Shown piece by piece: positions 8,545-15,831 of a stretch of 35,613 bases of DNA (its first letter is position 1; every line of letters begins with the position of its first letter). The notes under the pieces were generated by a model. The model saw only the letters and a program-made list of their open reading frames with translations, was not told where the DNA came from and searched no databases. The translations under genes and the position numbers were made by a program. Location: positions 1-35,613 of the forward strand of contig CADDZL010000005.1 of NCBI GenBank assembly GCA_902812335.1, read 5' to 3'. This DNA comes from Chloroflexota bacterium (GTDB taxonomy: Bacteria; Chloroflexota; Anaerolineae; DSLN01).

Positions 8545-9717
8545 ATGACCTCTAAGCTTAGGTCGGGAAACGACTTGAGGCAGGCCTTCTCTGAAGCTTT
8601 CGGCAGCGCACCCGACATACTGGTGCGTGCGCCGGGCCGGGTCAACCTCATCGGCGAGCACACCGATTACAACGACGGCTTTGTTCTGCCGGTGGCCATT
8701 GACCGTGAAGTCCGCATGGCTGCACGGGCACGCAATGACCGCCTGGTCCGGCTGGTCGCGCTCGACTTTGGCCAGCGGACGGGGTTCGCGCTGGACAAGA
8801 TCGAGCGTGACGAGGCCGCGCCCTGGAGCAACTACCTCCGCGGCGTGGCGTTCTACTTGCAGGCTGCCGGTTTCGCACTGCGCGGTTTGGATGCGGTCAT
8901 CCAGGGCAATGTGCCTATCGGTGCCGGCTTATCGTCCTCGGCGGCGCTGGAAATGGCGGCGGCTCTGACGTTTCAGCTAGCCAGCGGCCTGGAGCTTGAC
9001 CGGCTGCGTCTGGCGCTCATCGGGCGTCAGGCGGAGAACGAGTTCGTCGGCCTCCGTTCTGGCATCATGGACCAATTTATCTCGGCTCTGGGGAAGCGCG
9101 ATCACGCCCTGCTGATTGACTGCCGCAGCCTGGAGCACCGGCTGGTGCCGCTGCCTCAGGGTGTGCGCATTCTCGTCGCCGATAGCGGCGTGCGGCGTGG
9201 GCTGGTGACCTCCGCTTACAACCAACGGCGGGCCGAGTGCGAAGAGGGCGTGCGTCGCCTGGCCGAGTACCTGCCGGGTATACGCGCTCTGCGCGATGTC
9301 TCCCTTGCGGACCTGGAAGCGCACCAACAAGCCCTGCCGGAACCAGTGAGACGCCGCTGTCAGCATATCGTCTATGAGAATCAGCGCGTTCTGGATGCGG
9401 TCGCGGCACTGGAGCGGGGCGACGTCGCGATGATGGGCCGGTTGATGGATGCCTCCCATGCGTCCTTACGCGATCTATACGAGGTCAGCGGGCCAGAATT
9501 GGACACCTTGGTTGACATCGCCCGCAGCACCCCTGGCTGTCTGGGTGCGCGGCTGACCGGTGCGGGCTTTGGTGGCTGCACTGTTAACCTGGTGGAGGAG
9601 GCCGCCGTCACCAGTGTGGCTGCAGCCATCGAGCGCGAGTACCCGGCCCGCACCGGGCGCACACCCCATCTGTATATCTGCAGTGCGGTGGACGGAGCGA
9701 CGCCGATCAACGAGTAA
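8545..9717 (+). CDS. galK: Galactokinase
   Basis: 390-aa GHMP-family kinase phosphorylating alpha-D-galactose at O1. The galactokinase signature GRVNLIGEHTDYNDG is at residues 31-45, the GHMP ATP loop GAGLSSSAALE at 126-136, the catalytic Asp in SGIMDQF (D176), and motif 3 LTGAGFGGCTVNLV near the C-terminus. Length is standard. It is divergent from the membrane protein-galT operon, so galactose entering here becomes Gal1P for GalT. The epimerase step could be served by the gene at 31503 or elsewhere. Confidence 0.97.
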   Translation: MTSKLRSGNDLRQAFSEAFGSAPDILVRAPGRVNLIGEHTDYNDGFVLPVAIDREVRMAARARNDRLVRLVALDFGQRTGFALDKIERDEAAPWSNYLRGVAFYLQAAGFALRGLDAVIQGNVPIGAGLSSSAALEMAAALTFQLASGLELDRLRLALIGRQAENEFVGLRSGIMDQFISALGKRDHALLIDCRSLEHRLVPLPQGVRILVADSGVRRGLVTSAYNQRRAECEEGVRRLAEYLPGIRALRDVSLADLEAHQQALPEPVRRRCQHIVYENQRVLDAVAALERGDVAMMGRLMDASHASLRDLYEVSGPELDTLVDIARSTPGCLGARLTGAGFGGCTVNLVEEAAVTSVAAAIEREYPARTGRTPHLYICSAVDGATPINE

Positions 9718-9984
9718 AGGCAAATCTTCTCTCGCCCCTTGGAATCTAACCTTTCTCAAAGCTACGCCCAGGAGCCATCTGTCTCTTACTGCCGAATCAC
9801 ACTCGTGGGTCGGCGGGCTGCCGTCAGCTTTCCGAAAAGTACGCGCCCCATCCCAGATGGGCCGATGATACGGAAAACGTTCGCCGATGAGAAGAACTCC
9901 TGTAGCGGAACAGATCCGCTGAGCGCGCCGAAAAACTCGCTAGCGGCTTCCGGTTTGCGGGCCAGCGCAGAGAACATCACCTGC

Positions 9985-10173
9985 TGTTCAATCGAGGAAC
10001 AGGCCCTCGCGCCGGAGTGGACCCCATCGGAAGCAATCGATTTTATGTGGACGATGCTTTTACTGCCCAATTGGGAGAATCTGACCATGCACTGCGGCTG
10101 GACAAATGAACAATACGCGAGTTGGATCAAAACAACGTTAAAGAAGATATTGGTAAGAGAGGAATGTTTATAG
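9985..10173 (+). pseudogene. C-terminal remnant of a TetR-family regulator
   Basis: The open frame from 9739 (TTG, no ribosome site) carries a recognisable piece only at its end. The segment EEQALAPEWTPSEAIDFMW, then GWTNEQYASWIKTTLKKIL, is the usual C-terminal end of TetR regulators (compare the frequent ending GWspeqYeaWladtLrrlL). No DNA-binding HTH is found upstream in any frame between galK and this point, so the 5' half is gone. The stretch 9718-9984 shows no other recognisable gene. Classification rests on pattern memory of the family. Confidence 0.5.
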
Positions 10174-10254
10174 CGCTTGAGGCCTGGCCCTGTAATTCAC
10201 TCGGCCGTAGACGGACAGGAAAAGGCCACCCAGCTTGACCTTCGCTTCTTTGTT

Positions 10255-10647
10255 CTAGGTTCGAACTACCGGGCGGAACTTGTAGCCGTAGACGATCATA
10301 CCGCGTGAGCCATCGGTGCGCAGCTTGCGCGTCACCATCTCGACAGGCATGCCGATGGTCGGCTCACCCTCCAGGTCGGTGAGCTGGGCCGTGACCAGTG
10401 GTCCCTCTTCCAGCTTGACCAGAGCAACGGTGTAGGGCGCGTACTCTTCATAGCCGGCCGGCGCTTCCTGCACACGGGTGAAGGAATAGACCTCGCCCCG
10501 GCCGCCGAAGGTGTACGGAGTCTTGGCAGGTGCCTGGCATTCCGGACACACATCACGCGGCGGAAAGAGCCTGGCCCCACAGTCGCACAGCTCTCCTACC
10601 AAGCCGTAACGTTGCTGATTGAGCCTCCAATGGCGCGGGACCTCCAT
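10255..10647 (-). CDS. DUF35 Zn-ribbon/OB-fold protein of the HMG-CoA synthase complex
   Basis: 130-aa protein with an N-terminal rubredoxin-like zinc ribbon (C21-x-C23, C34-x2-C37 in CDCGARLFPPRDVCPEC) and a C-terminal OB-like fold ending in MIVYGYKFRP. In archaea such DUF35 proteins bridge acetoacetyl-CoA thiolase and HMG-CoA synthase, letting acetoacetyl-CoA pass between the sites. Adjacency to both genes here supports the same role. A GGAGG lies 7 nt before the ATG. It is separated from the thiolase-like gene by 106 nt holding the conserved element at 10691-10721, so it can be transcribed independently. Confidence 0.88.
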   Translation of the reverse strand: MEVPRHWRLNQQRYGLVGELCDCGARLFPPRDVCPECQAPAKTPYTFGGRGEVYSFTRVQEAPAGYEEYAPYTVALVKLEEGPLVTAQLTDLEGEPTIGMPVEMVTRKLRTDGSRGMIVYGYKFRPVVRT

Positions 10648-10690
10648 GTGATAACCTCCATATATCTGTTTGATAACAACTGGACACAGA

Positions 10691-10721
10691 TTAGCACTAT
10701 AACCCTATCAAAAACTATCAA
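10691..10721 (-). promoter_or_regulatory. Conserved 31-bp element upstream of the DUF35 gene (copy 1)
   Basis: Read on the minus strand it starts TTGATAGTTTTTGA and ends GTGCTAA, with 10 bp between. Copy 2 is at 14502-14532, upstream of HMG-CoA reductase, with identical spacing and 25 of 31 positions identical. The end TGCTAAtcT looks like an extended -10. The TTGATAG...TTGATAG part is itself a direct repeat and may be a regulator site. Confidence 0.55.
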
Positions 10722-10753
10722 TCTGCCCTCACAGGCTCTCAATAGCCGCCAGA

Positions 10754-11920
10754 TCAACCCGATGGGGCCTCAAGGATATGCGTCACGGCCGTGGCGGCCA
10801 GGCCTCCCAGGTTCTGCGTCATGCCCCAGCGCGCCCCCTGGACCTGATTGGGGCCGGCTGCACCGCGCAATTGGGTGACGACTTCAACCACCTGGTAGAT
10901 GCCGGTCGCGCCCGCCGGGTCGCCTCGTGCCTTGAGCCCACCGAAGGTTGCGATCGGGATGTGCCCTCTGAGCCCAATGCTGCCGTCGGCCGCCAAGCGC
11001 ACGCCCTCACCCCGCCGGGCGAAGCCACACGCCTCCAGCGAGAGTGCCGCCAGAATGGTGAAGCCGTCATGCAACTCGAACACATCCACATCTTCGGCTG
11101 TAATCCCGGCCTGCTCGTAAGCCTGCCCGGCCGAGAGATTGGCGGCGGTTAAGAAGAGCGGGTCGTGCCGGTCGTGCAGAGCCAGCGTATCGGTGGCGAT
11201 GGCTGAGGCGGCGATGCGCACCGGCTGCACGTTGTAGTCGCGGGCGATGGCTGTCGGGCACAGGACGAGCGCCGCAGCGCCATCCGCAGCCGGGGCTGCG
11301 TCGAACAGGTTGATCGGCTCGGCCACCATCGGCGCTTTGATATAAGCCTCCAGGCTGATCTTATTGCGGTACATTGCGTTGGGATTGGTCGAAGCGTTCT
11401 GGTGAGCATTCACACTGAACGGCGCGAAATCGGATAGCTCCAGGCCATATTCGTGCATATAGCGGCGCATGAGCAAAGCCGCCAGCGTCACCGGCGTGAT
11501 GCCCTGCGCTGCCTCGTAATCGCTATCCGCGCCGGTCGCAACTGCCGCCTGCACCGGGCTGCCAATACGGTCGGTCATCTTCTCAACACCGACGACCACG
11601 ACGAAATCCATCAGCCCGCTGGCGACGGCGTTATAGGCCTGGCGCAGCGCCGCCCCACCGGACGCCCCTGCCGCCTCAACTTTAACCGCCTCAACACCGC
11701 GCAGGCCAGCGAAGTCGGCGATGAGCGCACCCAGATGCTCCTGGCCGGAGAGCTGGCCAGCCAGCCAGTTGCCCACGTACAGCCCATCCACACGCCTGAC
11801 ACCGGCGTCACGGAGCGCCATCTGGATCGCTTCCCAGGCCAGGTGGCGCAGCGAGGTATCCCAATGCTCACCGACCTTCGTTTGTCCAATGCCAATCACA
11901 CTGACCTCGCGCATGTTCAA
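10754..11920 (-). CDS. Thiolase-like protein of the archaeal HMG-CoA synthase cluster, catalytic residues altered
   Basis: 388-aa thiolase-fold protein aligning along its length with archaeal acetoacetyl-CoA thiolase (MREVSVIGIGQTK, SGQEHLGALIADFAGL, VGVEKMTD, LHDGFTI, MTQNLGG). At the nucleophile position the family has CASG; here it is GASG (G85). The GHPxGATG histidine is D334 (RGDPAGATG), while H284 of the HDxF motif remains. By sequence the protein should not perform normal Claisen chemistry. It may be a structural or CoA-binding subunit, or use different chemistry. The gene ends before the DUF35 gene and starts 3 nt after the HMG-CoA synthase stop, so it is surely in that operon. Family assignment is firm; activity is doubtful. 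Confidence 0.87.
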   Translation of the reverse strand: MNMREVSVIGIGQTKVGEHWDTSLRHLAWEAIQMALRDAGVRRVDGLYVGNWLAGQLSGQEHLGALIADFAGLRGVEAVKVEAAGASGGAALRQAYNAVASGLMDFVVVVGVEKMTDRIGSPVQAAVATGADSDYEAAQGITPVTLAALLMRRYMHEYGLELSDFAPFSVNAHQNASTNPNAMYRNKISLEAYIKAPMVAEPINLFDAAPAADGAAALVLCPTAIARDYNVQPVRIAASAIATDTLALHDRHDPLFLTAANLSAGQAYEQAGITAEDVDVFELHDGFTILAALSLEACGFARRGEGVRLAADGSIGLRGHIPIATFGGLKARGDPAGATGIYQVVEVVTQLRGAAGPNQVQGARWGMTQNLGGLAATAVTHILEAPSG

Positions 11921-11923
11921 CCT

Positions 11924-13018
11924 CTACTCCATCACCAGCTTGCCCCGGAAGCGGGCATAGGTGGCGTAATCAATAATCGTCTTGCGGGCGATGTAATCGC
12001 GCGTCTTCGGGGCGCGGTCACGCCGCTCCTCGATCAGCGACGTCACGGTCAGCGAGAAGGCATCCGAGCCTGCACCGGAACCGTACGATACCAGGAGCAC
12101 CCGGTCGCCGGGATGAGCCACATCCAGGATAGCTGTCAGCCCCAGCAGAGAGGAGCCGGCGTAGACGTTGCCCACCTCGCCGGATAACAGACCAGTCTGG
12201 TACTGCTCCGGGGTGAAGCCGAGCAGCTTGGCTGCCCGCTCCGGGAACTTGACGTTGGGCTGATGGAAGACAGCATAAGCATAATCGGACGGCTTCGTAC
12301 CCAGCGCCTCCATCAACCCCTTCGCCGCTGCCAGCGTGTGCTTGAAATAGGCCGGCTCGCCGGTGAAGCGGTCGCCGTGTGAGGGGTAAGTCTCATGGGC
12401 CCGCCGCCAGAAGTCGGGCGTGTCGGTCACGAAGGAGTATGAACCCTCGAAGAAGGCCAGGCTTTCCGCCTTCGGGCCGAGCAGGTAAGCTGCTCCACCA
12501 GCCGCCGCGGTATACTCCAGGGCATCACCCGGCCGACCCTGCGCCGTATCCATGCCGATCGCCAGCGCGTAACGGGCCATGCCGGAGCCGACGAAACCGA
12601 TGGCCGCCTGGATGGCCTCTGTGCCGGCCTTGCAGGCGAACTCCCAGTCGGCCGCCTGGGTATGGGGCACTGCGCCGATGGCTTCGGCCACGATGGTGCT
12701 GGTAGGTTTGACCGCATAGGGATGCGATTCGCTCCCCACCCATACCGCTCGGATGAGGGTAGGGTCAATCTGCGCCCGCGCCAGCGCGTTACGGGCGGCC
12801 TCAATAGACATGGTCACTACGTCTTCGTCCAGCCCGGCGACCGCCTTCTCCTTGATAGGCACACCGCCAGCGCCACCGGTCCAGATGCGGGCGACTTCGG
12901 AAGCGGGCAGGCGGTAGCGTGGCACATAGGCCCCATAGCCCACAATACCTACGTCTTGGATCGGGCGCAGCAATGCCCGCGCTGCCTCATTGAAGCCTTG
13001 CATCTCGTTTTCGCTCAT
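11924..13018 (-). CDS. Hydroxymethylglutaryl-CoA synthase, archaeal type
   Basis: 364-aa enzyme condensing acetyl-CoA with acetoacetyl-CoA in the mevalonate pathway. Archaeal-type landmarks are [16 protein letters not shown] at 23-38, [14 protein letters not shown] with the catalytic Glu region, the nucleophile C129 in [12 protein letters not shown], and H252 in FHQPNVKFP. The catalytic set looks intact, unlike the thiolase-like neighbour. The N-terminus is about 22 residues longer than archaeal homologues. The ATG at 13018 has a GGAG 6 nt upstream, provided by the inverted repeat that separates it from the reductase gene. Confidence 0.93.
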   Translation of the reverse strand: MSENEMQGFNEAARALLRPIQDVGIVGYGAYVPRYRLPASEVARIWTGGAGGVPIKEKAVAGLDEDVVTMSIEAARNALARAQIDPTLIRAVWVGSESHPYAVKPTSTIVAEAIGAVPHTQAADWEFACKAGTEAIQAAIGFVGSGMARYALAIGMDTAQGRPGDALEYTAAAGGAAYLLGPKAESLAFFEGSYSFVTDTPDFWRRAHETYPSHGDRFTGEPAYFKHTLAAAKGLMEALGTKPSDYAYAVFHQPNVKFPERAAKLLGFTPEQYQTGLLSGEVGNVYAGSSLLGLTAILDVAHPGDRVLLVSYGSGAGSDAFSLTVTSLIEERRDRAPKTRDYIARKTIIDYATYARFRGKLVME

Positions 13019-13030
13019 TCTACTCTCCGT

Positions 13031-13073
13031 GATGACGGAGGACGAAGGGCGGAAGCTATCCGTCCCCCGTCAT
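13031..13073. repeat. Intergenic inverted repeat built on GACGGAGGAC words
   Basis: The left arm 13031-13053 and right arm 13059-13073 pair imperfectly (ATGACGGAGGACG against CGTCCCCCGTCAT, with the extra AAGGGCG unpaired). The right arm contains the HMG-CoA reductase stop codon (13070-13072), and the bases just left of the hairpin give the ribosome site of HMG-CoA synthase. The arms consist of near-repeats of one short word. Confidence 0.65.
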
Positions 13074-14371
13074 TCGTTCTTCATCTCCTTCAGAATCTCC
13101 TGGGCCCGGTCGAGTCTTATAGTGTGTTCGGCGACCATCTGGCGAGCGACGGCTTCGACCAGGTCGCCGGTAGCCCCGGCCGCCAACGCGATCTGGCGGG
13201 CATGCAGGCTCATATGCCCACGCTGAATGCCCTCACTCACCAGCGCCCGCAGCGCTGCCAGGTTCTGCGCCAGCCCCACCGCCGCCAGGATCTCGGCCAG
13301 TTCCGCCGCCGTCTGCACGCCCAGAATCTTCAAGCACACCCGGGCAGTGGGATGTGAGCGCGTGGCCCCACCGACGATGCCGATGGCCAGCGGCAGCTCG
13401 ATGAAGCCAAGCAGATCGCCGTTCTCGGCCAGGTGCCAGTCGGTCAGCGCCCGGTAGCGGCCGGCGCGGGCGGCATAGGCGTGGGCACCGGCCTCGATAG
13501 CGCGCCAGTCGTTCCCTGTGGCAATGACGACGGCGTCAATTCCGTTCATGATGCCCTTGTTATGCGTCGCCGCGCGATACGGGTCGGCCAGTGCCAACGC
13601 ATTGGCCCGGAAGATGCCCTGCGCCACGGTCCGGCCATCCAGACCGTCTCGCCCCAACTGCTCGGCGGGGACGCGGGCCCAGGCCCGCGCCAATCGTCGG
13701 TCGGCCAGGTTAGACAGAATACGCAGGAGCGTGTGACCGCCGGTGATCTGCGCGATGAGCGGCGCGATGGCTTCGACGGCGGTGTTGACGGCGTTCGCCC
13801 CCATCGCGTCACGCACGTCGTAAATGAGATGCACGATCAGCATCGGGCCGGCGGGTGTATCAGGCAGGGGCCGGGTCTCCAGGTCAATAGCCCCCCCATG
13901 GAGACGAATGAGCATCGGGTCGTGGCGATTAGCCTCGGCCAGGATCTCCGCGCGGGCCGCTTGAACCGCCTCGACTGCCCGATCGAGATCGGGCAGGTCA
14001 ACCACCTGCACCTGGCCGATCATCAGCGGACGGTCGGCTTCAGCACGGAAGCCACCGCCTGCCCGCACCATGCGGGCGGCATAGCTCAGTCCGGCAACAA
14101 CGGAGGGCTCCTCGATGACCATCGGGATGAGCCGTTCGCGGCCGTTGACCAGGAAGTTGACAGCGATGCCCAACGGCAGAGCATATAGGCCGGCGACATT
14201 CTCGATCATCTGGTCGGCCTTATCCGGCTGCAGGCCGCCCGAACCCATTAGAATCGCCTGCTCTTCCGGCGTCAGCCCGGCCCACTGCGCCACAAGCCGG
14301 GCGCGCTCAGCCAGCGGCAATTCGTAGAAGCCCGGCAGACGTGAGGTCTTAGGTTGCTCTTCTCCCACCAT
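13070..14371 (-). CDS. Hydroxymethylglutaryl-CoA reductase, class II
   Basis: 433-aa class II HMG-CoA reductase making mevalonate (or the reverse reaction). Catalytic residues visible: E88 in EEPSVVAG, K271 in HNKGIMNG, D287 in GNDWRAIEAGAHAYA and H386 in RGHMSLHARQIA, at nearly the positions known for Pseudomonas mevalonii (E83, K267, D283, H381). The cofactor motif DAMGANAVN is at 188-196. The frame stays open upstream to an ATG at 14488, but those 39 residues are a translation of the inverted repeat at 14401-14477, so the start at 14371 (GGAG 10 nt upstream) is preferred. Its last codons and stop lie inside another repeat. Clustered with HMG-CoA synthase, thiolase and DUF35, a biosynthetic direction toward isoprenoids is likely. 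Confidence 0.93.
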   Translation of the reverse strand: MVGEEQPKTSRLPGFYELPLAERARLVAQWAGLTPEEQAILMGSGGLQPDKADQMIENVAGLYALPLGIAVNFLVNGRERLIPMVIEEPSVVAGLSYAARMVRAGGGFRAEADRPLMIGQVQVVDLPDLDRAVEAVQAARAEILAEANRHDPMLIRLHGGAIDLETRPLPDTPAGPMLIVHLIYDVRDAMGANAVNTAVEAIAPLIAQITGGHTLLRILSNLADRRLARAWARVPAEQLGRDGLDGRTVAQGIFRANALALADPYRAATHNKGIMNGIDAVVIATGNDWRAIEAGAHAYAARAGRYRALTDWHLAENGDLLGFIELPLAIGIVGGATRSHPTARVCLKILGVQTAAELAEILAAVGLAQNLAALRALVSEGIQRGHMSLHARQIALAAGATGDLVEAVARQMVAEHTIRLDRAQEILKEMKNE

Positions 14372-14400
14372 CGTCCGCGATCTCCATGTGACAAAAGACA

Positions 14401-14477
14401 CGACACCCATGTCTAACACGGATGCACGGATAGAGAGACGAATCCGTGCATCCATGTTCGCAATCCGCGTGGTGTCG
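14401..14477. repeat. Inverted repeat with ATCCGTG/CACGGAT words in the HMG-CoA reductase leader
   Basis: Inner arms GGATGCACGGAT (14420-14431) and ATCCGTGCATCC (14442-14453) pair perfectly around a 10-nt loop, extendable to 17 bp with one mismatch. Outer arms CGACACC (14401-14407) and GGTGTCG (14471-14477) also pair. It forms a large hairpin in the 5' leader of the reductase mRNA. Confidence 0.8.
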
Positions 14478-14501
14478 GCCTTGGTCACGCGTAGGCTAAT
14501 G

Positions 14502-14532
14502 TTAGCACGCGACCTCTGTCAAAAACTATCAA
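14502..14532 (-). promoter_or_regulatory. Conserved 31-bp element upstream of HMG-CoA reductase (copy 2)
   Basis: The minus strand reads TTGATAGTTTTTGA, 10 bp, GTGCTAA, the same layout as copy 1 at 10691-10721. It overlaps the stop codon of the upstream aminotransferase (14529-14531). TGCTAAcaT fits an extended -10. It probably marks the promoter or operator of the reductase-synthase-thiolase operon. Confidence 0.55.
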
Positions 14533-15716
14533 AGTGCCGCCACAAACTGGCTCAACCGTTCCAGCCCGGCCTGAAGATCGGCCGGGTTAGTCAGGAAGGA
14601 GAGGGCAATGTGGACCCCCGCTTCGTAGTCATAGAAATAGCCCGGATGAACGAAGACGCCGGTCTCTTTCATCAGGCCGATGACAAACTCCTCCTCGTCC
14701 AATCCGCGCCCGGCCTCGACTGCGGCCATCAGGTGGAAGCCCCCTTGGGGTGGATTGAACCGGATCCGGCGCGACTGCTGCAACAGGTGGATGGCCAGGT
14801 CGCGCCGGCGCCGGACCTCGGCCTGGTACCAGGAGAGAAACGGGCCCCCCTCGCGAAACAGGCGTGGCAGCGCCAACTGGATGGGCAGATGCGTCGAGAG
14901 AAAGGTGTCGGCGATGGTCTCCAGCATATCTACCGCCTGGGCCACCCGCAGGCTATCGCCGGTGACGGCGATCCAGCCCAGCTTCAGCGCCGGTAGCGCG
15001 AACATCTTCGAAATGCCGTTAAGCGTGAACAGAAGGCGCGGTCGGCTTACGCTGTTGATCCGCGGGAAGGCCGGCAGGTCAAAGATGAATTCGCTGTAGA
15101 CCTCGTCACTGATGATCGCCAGGTCATGGCGGTTGGCGACCTGTACGATCTCGCGGATCTGGTCCGCCGTGGTCACACTGCCCGTCGGGTTGTTCGGTGA
15201 GATCACGACGATGGCTCTCGTGCGCTCGTCTATCCGGCCGGCCAGGTCGGCCAGGTCCACTGCCCAGGCCCGGTCCTCCATCAGCCGGTAATGCCTCAAC
15301 TCGATGCGCGCCAGGCCGGCGATGTAGTCAAACAGCGGATAGCTGGGGTTGGGCGTCAGGATGTTATCACCGGGGCTGGCGATCAGACTGAAGATGTAGA
15401 AGAACGACTCACTTGTGCCGGAGGTCAGAATGATGTTCTCAGCCGCCACCGCTGAGCCCTGAGCGGCATAGTACTCCTGGATCGCCATGCGCGCGGCCGG
15501 GTCGCCCTTAGGGTCGGGGCGATAACCCGGCTGCGCGAAGTAGCGGGCGTATTCCTGGCTCAAGACCTCGCCGGGAAAGTGAATGCCATGTTCATTCGGA
15601 TTGCCGGAAAAAAGCCTGATCACCGGCCGGCCCTGTCGCAGCAACCGGCGATAGGTTTGCTCAATCGGGTTGATCGGCCCCTGGTCGGAGAAGAGGGAAG
15701 ACACCGTAGCGGCCAT
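14529..15716 (-). CDS. Class I/II PLP-dependent aminotransferase
   Basis: About 395-aa fold-type I aminotransferase. Cofactor and substrate residues are visible in SPNNPTGS (173-180), SDEVYSEF (203-210) and the Schiff-base Lys K237 in NGISKMFALPALKLGW. It resembles the aspartate/alanine/aromatic aminotransferase group, but the sequence does not fix the amino acid. The longer frame from 15740 is less likely because a TATAAT box lies at its N-terminus, 10 nt before the ATG at 15716, implying a nearly leaderless transcript. No Shine-Dalgarno is seen. It ends inside the element that precedes HMG-CoA reductase; a mevalonate link is not evident. Confidence 0.88.
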   Translation of the reverse strand: MAATVSSLFSDQGPINPIEQTYRRLLRQGRPVIRLFSGNPNEHGIHFPGEVLSQEYARYFAQPGYRPDPKGDPAARMAIQEYYAAQGSAVAAENIILTSGTSESFFYIFSLIASPGDNILTPNPSYPLFDYIAGLARIELRHYRLMEDRAWAVDLADLAGRIDERTRAIVVISPNNPTGSVTTADQIREIVQVANRHDLAIISDEVYSEFIFDLPAFPRINSVSRPRLLFTLNGISKMFALPALKLGWIAVTGDSLRVAQAVDMLETIADTFLSTHLPIQLALPRLFREGGPFLSWYQAEVRRRRDLAIHLLQQSRRIRFNPPQGGFHLMAAVEAGRGLDEEEFVIGLMKETGVFVHPGYFYDYEAGVHIALSFLTNPADLQAGLERLSQFVAAL

Positions 15717-15738
15717 TTGGCAGGTCATTATAGAACAC

Positions 15739-15773
15739 AAGCCCGGACAGCGCAGATCGCGCCATCCGGGCTT
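15739..15773 (-). terminator. Intrinsic terminator of the secreted-protein gene
   Basis: A 9-bp stem (AAGCCCGGA, 15765-15773 on the minus strand, with TCCGGGCTT, 15739-15747) encloses a partly paired interior. The following minus-strand run TTGTGTTCT is T-rich. It lies 58 nt after the stop of the gene ending at 15832. The TATAAT of the next gene follows at once. Confidence 0.65.
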
Positions 15774-15831
15774 ATAGGACTGTCCTTCCGCTCCCGCCGG
15801 CAGAGCTATTCAGGCTGGCCGGCCATAGCGT

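Noticed and set aside
11453-12187. 244-codon plus-strand open frame
   Set aside because: Antisense shadow over the thiolase-like and HMG-CoA synthase genes; composition without any recognisable domain.
13433-14188. 251-codon plus-strand open frame
   Set aside because: Antisense to HMG-CoA reductase, whose catalytic motifs are all on the minus strand. High GC lengthens antisense frames, and there is no ribosome site or known family.
14372-14488. N-terminal 39 residues of the longest HMG-CoA reductase frame
   Set aside because: They are the translation of the inverted repeat at 14401-14477 and have no counterpart in the family.
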